From NCBI GenBank assembly GCA_041687335.1, contig JAWLCE010000001.1, positions 1 through 64,000 of the forward strand: DNA of 64,000 nt, given 5' to 3'. Positions 17,550 through 25,428 of the stretch are shown piece by piece (within the stretch, counting starts at the first letter, position 1; each line of letters opens with the position of its first letter). A model generated the notes under the pieces. It saw only the letters and a list, made by a program, of their open reading frames with translations. It was not told where the DNA came from and made no database searches. Both the position numbers and the translations under genes were made by a program. The stretch comes from JAJFUE01 sp041687335 (GTDB lineage: Bacteria > Sumerlaeota > Sumerlaeia > MVZB01).

Positions 17550-18854
17550 TCATTCCTGCGAAGCCAGCAGCGCCTGATCGAGGTCGGCAAGGATGTCGTC
17601 GATGTGCTCCAGGCCGATGGAGAGGCGGACGAGCTCGGGGCGGACCTGGGCATCGACGAGTTGCTGCTCGCTCAACTGGGAATGGGTCGTGGTCGCAGGA
17701 TGGATCGCCAGGCTCTTGGCATCGCCGACATTGGCCAGGTGCGAGGTGAGCTTGAGCGAGTTGATGAAGCGGGCGCCGGCCTCGCGGCCGCCGGCGATGC
17801 CGAAGACGACCATCCCGCCGCAGCCGCGCGGCAGATAGCGGCGGGCCAGCTCGTAGGAGGGGTCCTCGACGAGGCCGGGGTAGCGCACCCAATCCACGTA
17901 TTGGTGGGCCTGGAGATAATCGGCGACGGACTGGGCGTTCTGGCTGTGGCGCTCCATGCGCAGGGGCAGGGTCTCGATGCCCTGCAGGAACATCCAGGCA
18001 TTATCGGGGGCGATGCAGGCGCCCAGGTTGCGCAGCGGCACCAGGCGCATGCGCAGGATGAAGGCCAGGGGATTGAGCGGGCCGAGATCATGGGCGTAGC
18101 GCAGGCCATGGTAGCTGTCGTCGGGCTCGTTGAAGTTGGCAAAGATGGGGTTGGTCCAGTCGAAGCGGCCGGAGTCGACGACGATGCCGCCGATGCCGGT
18201 GCCGTGGCCGCCGAGCCACTTGGTGAGCGAATGGATGACGATGTCGGCGCCGTGATCGAGCGGGCGCAGCAGGAAGGGGGTGGTGAAGGTGGCGTCAACG
18301 GCGAGCGGCAGGCCGTGGGCATGGGCGACCTCAGCGATGGCAGCCAAGTCGGCGACATCGAGGCCCGGGTTGCCGATGGTCTCGCAGAAGATCAGGCGCG
18401 TGCGCTCGTTGATGGCAGCGGCAAAATTTTCGGGCTGGCGCGGATCGACGAAGCGCACCTTGATGCCGAGCTGGGGCAGGATGCTCTCAAACATGGTATA
18501 GGTGCCGCCATAGAGATTGGCGGCCGAGACGACTTCGTCGCCGGCGCGGCAGGCGTTGATGACGGTATAGAAGATGGCGCTGGTGCCCGAGGCGAGCGCG
18601 AGCGCGCCGGCGCCGCCCTCGAGTGCGGCCATGCGCTGCTCGAGCACGTCGGTGGTCGGGTTCATCAGGCGGGTGTAGATATTGCCCAGTTCCTTGAGCG
18701 CGAACAGATTGGCGGCGTGCTCGGTGTCGCGGAAGACATAGGAGCTGGTGCGATGGATGGGGACGGCGCGCGCGTTGGTGGTGGGGTCGGGCTGCTGGCC
18801 GGCATGCAGGCACAGGGTTTCAATGCGGGGTGGGCGTGGGGTTGAATCGGCCAT
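17550..18854 (-). CDS. metY: O-acetylhomoserine sulfhydrylase / aminocarboxypropyltransferase
   Basis: 434 residues, a cystathionine-gamma-synthase-fold PLP enzyme. The Schiff-base region is VIHSLTKWLGGHGTGIGG, in which the Lys after SLT binds PLP. The N-terminal ETLCLHAGQQPDPTTNARAV and middle YTRLMNPTTDVLEQRMAALE are typical of MetY/OAH sulfhydrylases, which make homocysteine directly from O-acetylhomoserine and sulfide. Length and motifs favour MetY over the shorter MetB/MetC. ATG 18854 fits. It lies upstream of trpD on the same strand. Confidence 0.9.
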   Translation of the reverse strand: MADSTPRPPRIETLCLHAGQQPDPTTNARAVPIHRTSSYVFRDTEHAANLFALKELGNIYTRLMNPTTDVLEQRMAALEGGAGALALASGTSAIFYTVINACRAGDEVVSAANLYGGTYTMFESILPQLGIKVRFVDPRQPENFAAAINERTRLIFCETIGNPGLDVADLAAIAEVAHAHGLPLAVDATFTTPFLLRPLDHGADIVIHSLTKWLGGHGTGIGGIVVDSGRFDWTNPIFANFNEPDDSYHGLRYAHDLGPLNPLAFILRMRLVPLRNLGACIAPDNAWMFLQGIETLPLRMERHSQNAQSVADYLQAHQYVDWVRYPGLVEDPSYELARRYLPRGCGGMVVFGIAGGREAGARFINSLKLTSHLANVGDAKSLAIHPATTTHSQLSEQQLVDAQVRPELVRLSIGLEHIDDILADLDQALLASQE

Positions 18855-19134
18855 GGGAGGGCTCTGCCTTTAGCAACGAAGTAGAAACGCCTGGCGGACG
18901 TCGCGGCGCTGGAGGACTCATCTTCGACGGGCGAGGCGCGAAAAATCAACAGTCAATTAGGATTTTGCGTCATTTTGCATTGAGACAAAAGGAGTTGATG
19001 GTCCAAGAACTGGAGCGGCACGGGCCGGGTATTGATTTGGAGTTTGAATTATTCGTTTTTTGCGGTCATGCTAATGTTGAAGTGCAATCCCGCCGACACG
19101 GCGGCGCAAAGACCAACGGAGAAGCTCAGCCAAT

Positions 19135-20304
19135 ATGCGCATTCTGATCCTAAATGGACCCAACCTGAACCTGCTGGGTCAGCGCGAACGTTCGATCTAT
19201 GGCCAACAGACACTGGCGGAACTGGAACAATCGCTGCGGCGGCAGGGACAGGCGCTCGGGGTGGATGTGGAGTGTTACCAGAGCAACCAGGAAGGTCACC
19301 TGATCGATGCGCTGCATCGGGCGCGCAATCGCTGCCAGGGGGTGGTGATCAACCCGGGTGGCTACACGCACACCTCGGTGGCGCTGCGTGACGCGATCGC
19401 GGCGATTGAGATTCCGGTGATTGAAGTGCACCTGAGCAACCTGCAGGCGCGCGAGGATTTTCGTCAGCGTTCGATCACGGCCGGGGCCTGCGCCGGCCAG
19501 ATCAGCGGGCTGGGGATGATGAGCTATGAGCTGGCGCTGGGCGCGCTGGCCCGGATGATCAAGCCGGCGACCCAGGCCCAGCCTGCGGTGGCCGCCGCCG
19601 CCCCCCCGCGTGAGGCGCGTGAGGCGCGGCCCGTCGAGGCCGCCCGGACCGAGCAGCCGGCGCGCGCCGACGGGCCGCGCGAGACCGCCGAGGAGGCCGA
19701 GGCCCGCGAAAGCAAGCGGCGCCGCCGCGGCCGTCGCGGGGGTCGGGGCCGTCGGCGCGAAGAGGGCGGCGAGGCCGGCGTTGCGGCTCCGGCCGGACGC
19801 GAGGAAGAAACCCCGCGCCGCACCGAACCGGAACCCAGCGAACGCTATGCCGGCATCAAGGGCGTGACCGTGCGCCGCGGGCTGGATGTGCTGGCCGAGG
19901 AGGTCGAGACGCCCGAGCCGCCCAAGCCGACCGGGGTGGTCACCTTCAGTGACGCCGAGAGTGGCGAGAGCACCCCGGCAGAGACCCCGCGCGAGAGCAT
20001 TGAAATTACCCCGCGGCAGGCACCGGCGCCCGAGCCGGAACGCAAGCCCGCACCTGAGCCGCCGACACCGCCGCCGGCGACCGCCGTCGAAACAGTCGGC
20101 GACGCCGAAGCGCCGGCCCAGGCCCCCGAAGTGACCGCGGCGGTCGAGCCGGGCACCGTTGAGGAAGAAGCGGAAGCCAAGCCGGCCAAGAAGGCGCGTC
20201 CGCGCAAGGCGGCGGCCCGCAAGGCCCCGGCGCGCAAACGTGTGACCGGCGGGTCGGCCAAGACGCCGATCGAAGAGCCGCACCACGACGAAGACGAAGA
20301 GTAA
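19135..20304 (+). CDS. aroQ: Type II 3-dehydroquinate dehydratase with a long basic/acidic tail
   Basis: 389 residues. Residues 1-about 145 are a complete type II dehydroquinase (shikimate pathway, dehydration of 3-dehydroquinate): NGPNLNLLGQRE, INPGGYTHTSVALRDAI and EVHLSNLQAREDFR, with the catalytic Tyr and His in place. Normal enzymes stop near 150. Here about 240 disordered residues follow: Glu/Ala-rich, then KRRRRGRRGGRGRRRE (about 197-212), a long Pro/Glu segment, and a histone-H1-like PAKKARPRKAAARKAPARKR. The reading frame is open throughout and the tail ends at an intrinsic terminator, so it is not a track error. The tail could bind RNA or DNA; its role is unknown. Confidence 0.92.
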   Translation: MRILILNGPNLNLLGQRERSIYGQQTLAELEQSLRRQGQALGVDVECYQSNQEGHLIDALHRARNRCQGVVINPGGYTHTSVALRDAIAAIEIPVIEVHLSNLQAREDFRQRSITAGACAGQISGLGMMSYELALGALARMIKPATQAQPAVAAAAPPREAREARPVEAARTEQPARADGPRETAEEAEARESKRRRRGRRGGRGRRREEGGEAGVAAPAGREEETPRRTEPEPSERYAGIKGVTVRRGLDVLAEEVETPEPPKPTGVVTFSDAESGESTPAETPRESIEITPRQAPAPEPERKPAPEPPTPPPATAVETVGDAEAPAQAPEVTAAVEPGTVEEEAEAKPAKKARPRKAAARKAPARKRVTGGSAKTPIEEPHHDEDEE

Positions 20305-20336
20305 GCGCCGGACGAGGCGAAACTTTAAAAGCTAAA

Positions 20337-20373
20337 ACATCCCAGCGGCCACGCGCCGTTGGGATGTTTTTTT
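20337..20373 (+). terminator. Intrinsic terminator after aroQ
   Basis: ACATCCCAGCGG pairs with CCGTTGGGATGT (one G-T wobble) and is followed by TTTTTTT. It lies 33 bp past the aroQ stop. Confidence 0.9.
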
Positions 20374-20455
20374 GTGTTGCGGCAGAGTTGCAGAGGCTCG
20401 GAGGAGAGGGTTGGACGGGTATGCGAGCCGACACGGAGGCCATGTCGGGTCGAAG

Positions 20456-20759
20456 TATGTGTTTAGCGTGCAGCATCGAAGCTGCGGCAGGGGCGCTGCT
20501 GCCCAGTTCGTAGTCCCGCCTTCAGGCGGGAAGTCGGCAGATGCACAAGCTGCGGCAGGCTGATCAAAATGGTGTCGCCCCTGCCGGGGCTTATAGAATT
20601 CATTTGCCAATAACCCCGTGCTCACGCACGGGGCTAGGTTGTATCGCCCCTGCCGGGGCTAATGTGGTCGGCAGAAACGGCAAGGAATCAAGCTGTTCCT
20701 TGGCCTGGACAGGGGACTTCCAGAGCATCAACGGGTTGGCCGAATGTCGCTAAACACAT
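20456..20759. mobile_element. Candidate miniature inverted-repeat element (about 304 bp)
   Basis: ATGTGTTTAGCG (20457-20468) and CGCTAAACACAT (20748-20759) are perfect 12-bp terminal inverted repeats. Outside them the 11-mer TCGGGTCGAAG occurs directly repeated at 20445-20455 and 20760-20770. Removing the element and one repeat restores a normal copy of the dispersed palindrome (CATGTCGGGTCGAAG followed by AGCCGACCTACC). This is the pattern of a transposon insertion with an 11-bp target duplication. The interior has no gene and is packed with palindromes: CCCGCCTTCAGGCGGG, two GCCCCTGCCGGGGC copies and CCCCGTG/CACGGGG. No transposase is in the window. Confidence 0.8.
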
Positions 20760-20882
20760 TCGGGTCGAAGAGCCGACCTACCAGATCCCAAGCGAGTCAA
20801 GATGCAAGATTGCCAGCGCGGCGGCTGATTTGATTCAATGAGTGATCAATAGAAGTCAGCCAAAAGCCGCGGAGCGCGTGTG

Positions 20883-21254
20883 ATGCAGCCACAGCAGAAG
20901 AACCCATGGGATGATTTTCGGCCCGTCGGCCAGCCGGCCGCGCGCCGGCCCTCGCCGCTGATGGATTACTACTGGATCGTGCTGGGGGCGATCATGGCGG
21001 GGGCGCTGCTGGGGGCGGCGGCCTACATCGGCTTCGAATTCTGGCGCCACGGCAACTCCGCAGGCACGAGCCGGCGCGATCCGCTGCGCCGGGCAGCCTA
21101 TGCGGAGGTGGCCCGTGGCGAGGTCAGCTTCGAGGATGTCAAGACGCGGGTGGGGATCAGCGCCGCGATCGGGGGCGGGGTGGGCCTGCTGCTGGGTGCG
21201 GGCTACAGCCTCGATTGCATTCGGCGGGAGCGGCGGCCGCCGTCGGGGAGCTGA
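20883..21254 (+). CDS. Small two-helix membrane protein, unknown
   Basis: 123 residues. Two hydrophobic segments (about 28-52, YYWIVLGAIMAGALLGAAAY; and about 92-112, IGGGVGLLLGAGYSLDCI) flank a charged loop. Residues 1-25 are Pro/Gln-rich. I do not recognise the family. ATG 20883 follows an alternative GTG one codon earlier. It lies 105 bp before the ferritin gene on the same strand, and the two may share a transcript. Confidence 0.6.
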   Translation: MQPQQKNPWDDFRPVGQPAARRPSPLMDYYWIVLGAIMAGALLGAAAYIGFEFWRHGNSAGTSRRDPLRRAAYAEVARGEVSFEDVKTRVGISAAIGGGVGLLLGAGYSLDCIRRERRPPSGS

Positions 21255-21359
21255 GCCGCCCGGCGTCAGTTATTCCCCTACACCCCGACGAATGGGCAGC
21301 GAGAAGGGCCGATGCGGCCTGAGACGGCGTCCAATTTACAACGGGGAGATGAACCTGCC

Positions 21360-21854
21360 ATGATGATCAGCCCGCAAATGAAGAAGAAGCTGCTGGAGCA
21401 AGTGGTCCACGAATGGGAATCGGAGTATTTGTATTACGCCATGATGGCCTGGTGCCACAACCACGACTACAACGGTTTTGCGCACTGGTTCCGCAAGCAG
21501 GCCGAGGAGGAGCACAGCCATGGGCTCAAGATCCTGGACTATTTGCTGGAGGTGGGGGCGGAGATCGAGCTGCCGGCGACGTTGACGGTGCAGCCTGTCA
21601 ACTTCAAGGAAATTGAGGAGGTGTTCGCGGCGACGCTGGCGCACGAGCAGAAGGTGACGCGGCTGATCCACGACCTGGCGGACCTGGCGGTGAGCGAGAA
21701 GGACCACGCGACGCTGAACTACCTGCAGTGGTTTATCAGCGAACAGCTTGAGGAAGAGTCGGGCGTGCGCGACATCATCGGGAAGCTCAAGCGGGTCAAG
21801 GCGGCGCCGGGTGGGCTCTACATGCTGGAAAACCACCTCGCCCAGCGCGCCTGA
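21360..21854 (+). CDS. ftnA: Ferritin (non-haem iron storage)
   Basis: 164 residues, standard for bacterial ferritin. It should form a 24-subunit shell that oxidises and stores iron in the cytosol. Ferroxidase ligands are visible: Glu in EWESEYLYYAMM, the EEEHSHGLKI block, and the later Glu/Gln positions of the third and fourth helices (LAHEQKVTRLI, WFISEQLEEESG). I chose ATG 21360 after GGGGAGAT; the longer frame from 21312 has no family match. A hairpin 36 bp past the stop probably ends transcription. Confidence 0.92.
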   Translation: MMISPQMKKKLLEQVVHEWESEYLYYAMMAWCHNHDYNGFAHWFRKQAEEEHSHGLKILDYLLEVGAEIELPATLTVQPVNFKEIEEVFAATLAHEQKVTRLIHDLADLAVSEKDHATLNYLQWFISEQLEEESGVRDIIGKLKRVKAAPGGLYMLENHLAQRA

Positions 21855-21890
21855 GCGCGCGGCTACGACAGCAGGAAGAATCGATTTGAA

Positions 21891-21938
21891 GCGCCCGTGA
21901 GGTTGCCAGCCGGCGGCCTCGCGGGCGCCGTCATTTTC
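21891..21938 (+). terminator. Probable terminator after ferritin
   Basis: GCGCCCG.GAGG pairs with CCTC.CGGGCGC around a 14-nt loop. Only a short T run (TCATTTT) follows, so it is weaker than the aroQ terminator. Confidence 0.5.
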
Positions 21939-21974
21939 TGGCGGTGAAAGACAAGGGAGGCGTGTGGATTTTAC

Positions 21975-22002
21975 TTGCATTCCCGGCGGCGACTGCTATA
22001 GT
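21975..22002 (+). promoter_or_regulatory. Promoter upstream of the first pseudopilin
   Basis: TTGCAT (21975-21980), a 16-bp spacer and TATAGT (21997-22002) match a sigma70-type promoter. The start codon of the pseudopilin gene is about 95 bp downstream, leaving an untranslated leader. Confidence 0.5.
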
Positions 22003-22097
22003 CGCGCATCATTTGTTAACCATGCGCAACAGCAGTTGTCCTGGTTGACGCGGGTGGCGACAACGCCCGTTCATCATCGAGTGGGAGAGTTGCATCG

Positions 22098-22847
22098 ATG
22101 TCTGATCCATATACCCCCCCGGCGTGCCGGCGCGCCGGATTCACCCTGATCGAGCTGCTGATTGTCGTGGCGATCATCGCCACGCTGGCGGCGATAGCCG
22201 TGCCGAACTTTCTGGAGGCGCAGGTGCGGGCGAAGACCGCGCGCGTGCAGTCGGACCTGCGGATGCTGAGCGTGGGGCTGGAGTCCTATCGCGTGGATCA
22301 CAACGACTACCCCGAGGGAACCGACAACCCGAACCTTTACGACGCCCAGATCGGGGAGCTGCTCGGCCCGCTGGCCAAGGGCTACTATGCGATCCGCACG
22401 CGCACCGGCACGGCGCAGTATGCGGGGCGCGATTTTTATTCGCTGACGACGCCGGTGGCCTACATCACCCAGTTCCCGACCGACCCGTTCGTCGGCGATG
22501 GCAAGGGGTTCCTCACCTACTGCTATCGGCCGGCCAAGGAAACGCGCAACGGCTATATCCTGACCTCTGTGGGGCCCGACACCGACCTGTTCGATTCGCT
22601 GGGTGAGCGGCTGGGGGTGGGCACCGAGAGCACCAACCCGCTTTCGACCTGGCGCGACGGCAACAACCCGGCCCGGCTGGGCGACATCAATGAGCGGGCG
22701 GTGGTTCATGAGATAGAAGGCACGCTGCCGGCCTTGACGAGCGAGGTCCGGGCCATGGGCGGGCTGCGGCGGGCGCTGCAGGGGCTGGCCTATGACCCCA
22801 CCAACGGCACGGTCAGCGATGGGGACTTGTTCCGGCTGGGGCCGTGA
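22098..22847 (+). CDS. Type II/IV pseudopilin-like protein
   Basis: 249 residues. A short positive leader ends RRAG, followed by FTLIELLIVVAIIATLAAIA, the classic class III prepilin signal; cleavage after Gly puts Phe first and keeps Glu5. The next part, VPNFLEAQVRAKTARVQSDL, is the form seen in secretion-type major pseudopilins of several uncultivated phyla. The globular C-terminal domain ends YDPTNGTVSDGDLFRLGP, shared almost exactly with the second pseudopilin in this window. It probably assembles into a periplasmic pseudopilus or pilus. No assembly ATPase or peptidase is nearby. Confidence 0.87.
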   Translation: MSDPYTPPACRRAGFTLIELLIVVAIIATLAAIAVPNFLEAQVRAKTARVQSDLRMLSVGLESYRVDHNDYPEGTDNPNLYDAQIGELLGPLAKGYYAIRTRTGTAQYAGRDFYSLTTPVAYITQFPTDPFVGDGKGFLTYCYRPAKETRNGYILTSVGPDTDLFDSLGERLGVGTESTNPLSTWRDGNNPARLGDINERAVVHEIEGTLPALTSEVRAMGGLRRALQGLAYDPTNGTVSDGDLFRLGP

Positions 22848-22860
22848 GTCAACCGGAACC

Positions 22861-23021
22861 AGAGCAGTTCTCGAAAATAATCAGCGCGATCTGACGGTTG
22901 CGAGCAGCGGCCAAGATCTCCCGCAATGCTCGGAATAGCGATGCTATGCCTGCGCTTCCGGAAGTCCTTGACCTTGCTCTCGCACGACATCTCATCACTG
23001 CTTCTTTCCAAGAAATGCTCT
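22861..23021. mobile_element. Candidate miniature element with 26-bp inverted ends
   Basis: The left end (22861-22886) and the inverse of the right end (22996-23021) agree at 20 of 26 positions without gaps, both starting AGAGCA. Between them are internal palindromes such as TAGCGATGCTA. The right 63 bp (22960-23022) recur at 29314-29376 with three differences. The element edge forms the TAG stop of the neighbouring lipoprotein gene (CTA at 23020-23022). There is no clear target duplication and no transposase. Confidence 0.6.
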
Positions 23022-24048
23022 AAAGGCCCGAGTCGGGCAATTTGGAAAAGACGAGCCGCAGGGGGCGTGAGATGAAGGGATCGCCCCCGCGGTTGACATC
23101 GAAGACGGCGACGGCGAAGCGATGGGGACCGCGGCCCTCGAACTGGTAATCGGCGGCGAGATCCTCGGTATGCAGCAACCGGTAGTATTCGACATAGTAG
23201 GAGCCGGGGCGATCCTCGAGCGGAGTTTCGCCAAACCATTGGCCGGGCTGGCGCTGCGAACCGGTCTCCCAGATGGTCGTGGTGGCGCTGAGGTCCTTGC
23301 GATGGTCGCCCTGCGCGCCGACGTCAATGATGCTGCCGGCGGCCCTGGGGTGGGCGCTGGCGGCATCGACGATGGTGCGCTTGGCGCTGCGGGGGGGCCG
23401 GGGGCCGATGATGGTGCCGGGCAGGCCCTCATCGGCGAGCGTGCCGATCTGGACGAAACCGCCGCCGCGGCGGGCCGAATAGATGACGGCCTCCTCGCGG
23501 GGCTCGGGGGGATGCGGACCGGGATGATGGTCGACAAGCAGGCGCTTGTCGTCGGCATAGCCTGAGGCATTGCTCCAGGCAGATTGCCACTCCCAGAGAT
23601 CATACTGAGCGGAGGGCGGGACCAGCAGATCGAGCGGGGCGGCGGGGGTCAGCGGAAACAGCAGCCAGGCGCGGTCGTTGGCGAAGGTGCGCAAGAGCCA
23701 TTCCTGGCGGGCGGGGTTCCAGCTCCAGGACTGATGGACGATGGATTCGGTGGGGTCGGCCCAGGTGAGCAGGATGGAGAGGGCGCGACCGTCGTGGATG
23801 GCACGCAGCTCGGCCGGCAGCGTCTGGCCGCCGGCCTGGACCAGCTCGACGCGCAGCGGGCGCGCCGGCTCCCAGAGGCTCTGTTCGATCAGGGCGTTGG
23901 GCTCGGGAACGGCCGGGACCGCCCGCACGTGCAAGGTGGGGGTGGTGAGCCGGCCGCAGCCGGCCAGCAGCGGCAGCATCAGCCCCGCGACCAGCGCGAG
24001 GCGGAAACCGGAGCGAAAACGGGAAGCAGTCAAGGCACGCATGAACAT
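23020..24048 (-). CDS. Lipoprotein with an ethylbenzene-dehydrogenase-type haem-binding domain
   Basis: 342 residues. The signal peptide ends in the lipobox LLAGC (Cys near residue 31), so it should be lipid-anchored on the periplasmic side. The body resembles the EB_dh/DMSO-reductase gamma-type haem b domain: LWEPARPLRVELVQAGG, LSILLTWADPTES and HQSWSWN at the start, and a terminal HRFAVAVFDVNRGGDPF. Members carry electrons between membrane and periplasmic oxidoreductases. No partner enzyme is nearby. Its stop lies exactly at the edge of the repeat element, so the C-terminus may have been shortened. Start ATG 24048 or 24042. Confidence 0.7.
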   Translation of the reverse strand: MFMRALTASRFRSGFRLALVAGLMLPLLAGCGRLTTPTLHVRAVPAVPEPNALIEQSLWEPARPLRVELVQAGGQTLPAELRAIHDGRALSILLTWADPTESIVHQSWSWNPARQEWLLRTFANDRAWLLFPLTPAAPLDLLVPPSAQYDLWEWQSAWSNASGYADDKRLLVDHHPGPHPPEPREEAVIYSARRGGGFVQIGTLADEGLPGTIIGPRPPRSAKRTIVDAASAHPRAAGSIIDVGAQGDHRKDLSATTTIWETGSQRQPGQWFGETPLEDRPGSYYVEYYRLLHTEDLAADYQFEGRGPHRFAVAVFDVNRGGDPFISRPLRLVFSKLPDSGL

Positions 24049-24161
24049 CGGGGTCCGCGGGGGGTGTGGGGATCGGCGAAACCGGGAGACGGAGCCGCCC
24101 GCCGATCATCTTGCGGTGGGCGCGGCAGGTGTTCAATGGAATTCAGCTGACGTGAGCGGCG

Positions 24162-24211
24162 TTTTTTGTCGCAAAGAGGCCAAGTTTGGAGCAAGGACGC
24201 AAAGGAAGGAT
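24162..24211. repeat. Dispersed repeat GTCGCAAAGAGGCCAAG, copy 1
   Basis: TTTTTGTCGCAAAGAGGCC and, about 8 bases later, CAAGGACGCAAAG are repeated at 25279-25328 in the same orientation. The two copies bracket the second pseudopilin gene. Confidence 0.7.
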
Positions 24212-24336
24212 CATCCGGCCTTTCATGCAGCCCCAGCGCATATTTGCATGGATCAAGAAGAAGCAAGGGGGATGGGTGGGCGCATCCTGCGCTCGCCAGG
24301 GTGGGAAGGCAGGTTGGCTCATAGCGCTGACACTGC

Positions 24337-24363
24337 CATGTCGGGTCGAAGACCCGACCTACC
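24337..24363. repeat. REP-like palindrome, copy 3
   Basis: A perfect TCGGGTC-GAA-GACCCGA stem with the CATG lead and CCTACC tail. About 50 bp before it, a GCGCATC.TGC stretch also precedes the 58585 copy. The remainder of the 24049-24426 gap holds no gene. Confidence 0.85.
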
Positions 24364-24373
24364 ACCTGGGCTA

Positions 24374-24400
24374 GAAAAAGGGGAGGCCGAAGCCTCCCCT
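24374..24400 (-). terminator. Intrinsic terminator after the second pseudopilin
   Basis: On the minus strand GGGGAGGC-TTCG-GCCTCCCC is followed by TTTTT. The stem is perfect with a stable TTCG tetraloop, 26 bp beyond the stop. Confidence 0.93.
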
Positions 24401-24426
24401 GAGATGAATGATGCTGAGCCCGCTGG

Positions 24427-25071
24427 TTAACGGGTGGTGCGCTTGGCAGCGCCCTCAAAGCGATAGATTTCGCCCCAGCTGATGGTTCCGTTGGTGGGAT
24501 CGTAGCGCATGCCCTGACCATTGCCGGTGGTGCCGGCAATATAATTTCCATCCTCGTCCTTGCCGATATTGGGCATATCTCGGGCTTCATTTTCCAGGAC
24601 TTCCCAGAGAGCCATATACCCACCGGTGTTGGAACGCAGGTCGGGGCCATAGCTCCAGGTCATCCAGGAGGTGTGAGGGTAGGTGGCATAACTCTTGCCG
24701 CCAGAAGAGGTGTAGCCCAGTGCGTAGACGAGGTACTGCGAACTGCCGGCGGAACCCGCACCCGGGCGGAAGATATCGGGCGGCACGGTGGTGATGTAAG
24801 AGATGGGCGTGGTCAGCAGGCGCTTGTCGGCATGGGACAAGGTCGAGCTGGTCGGCAGCGGGCTGTGGCCCTGGGAGGGCAGATAGCTGCCGTTGTCGAC
24901 ATAGTAGGATTCCATCGCCAGCGCGATGGAGCGCAGGTCGTTCTCGGTGCGAGAGACCCGCGCACGGGTTTGTGCCTCAAGGAAATTGGGCACGGCGATC
25001 GCCGCAAGGATGGCGATGATGGCCACGACGATCAAGAGTTCGATCAGCGTAAAGGCCTTCATTTTCAACAT
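24427..25071 (-). CDS. Type II/IV pseudopilin-like protein
   Basis: 214 residues. The leader MLKMKA precedes FTLIELLIVVAIIAILAAIA, with Phe1 and Glu5 after cleavage, then VPNFLEAQTRARVSRTENDL. The C-terminus, RYDPTNGTISWGEIYRF, matches the first pseudopilin. I chose ATG 25071 because GGGGAGG stands 8 bp upstream; the longer frame to 25128 lies in a leader that contains a hairpin. It ends in a textbook terminator, so it is monocistronic. It is bracketed by direct repeats at 24162 and 25279. It is probably a filament subunit expressed on its own, with assembly proteins elsewhere. Confidence 0.9.
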   Translation of the reverse strand: MLKMKAFTLIELLIVVAIIAILAAIAVPNFLEAQTRARVSRTENDLRSIALAMESYYVDNGSYLPSQGHSPLPTSSTLSHADKRLLTTPISYITTVPPDIFRPGAGSAGSSQYLVYALGYTSSGGKSYATYPHTSWMTWSYGPDLRSNTGGYMALWEVLENEARDMPNIGKDEDGNYIAGTTGNGQGMRYDPTNGTISWGEIYRFEGAAKRTTR

Positions 25072-25103
25072 AACAAGATCCTCCCCGTACATCCGATTGG
25101 TTC

Positions 25104-25128
25104 TTGCTGGGGTGATCCCCACCAGCAA
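25104..25128. promoter_or_regulatory. Hairpin in the leader of the second pseudopilin
   Basis: TTGCTGGGG and CCCCACCAGCAA can pair (one bulge) about 33 bp upstream of the ATG. It could be an operator or an mRNA-stabilising structure. No T run follows, so it is not an intrinsic terminator. Confidence 0.35.
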
Positions 25129-25278
25129 ATTTCGAACCCATCTCCTCCCCTGAATCCTCTTAGGAAATGAGCCGCTGGCTTAGTTTATATCGCATTGAGA
25201 GGGATGAGTCCACAAAAGATGATATGGAGGGGGGAATTCATCGATCGTGCATGAAGCTGGCTGATGCGTGTATGGGTA

Positions 25279-25328
25279 TTTTTGTCGCAAAGAGGCCAAG
25301 GATTGGGTCAAGGACGCAAAGAAAGGAT
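25279..25328. repeat. Dispersed repeat GTCGCAAAGAGGCCAAG, copy 2
   Basis: Same orientation as the copy at 24162-24211, with about five differences. The rest of the 25072-25428 gap has no supported gene. Confidence 0.7.
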
Positions 25329-25428
25329 CTTCGATCATTTTGCCGCGAGGCGCGACGGGAGCATATCGCTTGCCACCCGTGCCGGCGCTGGCTAAGGTTG
25401 ATGCAGCCTGTTCCTCGAGGATAGCCGG

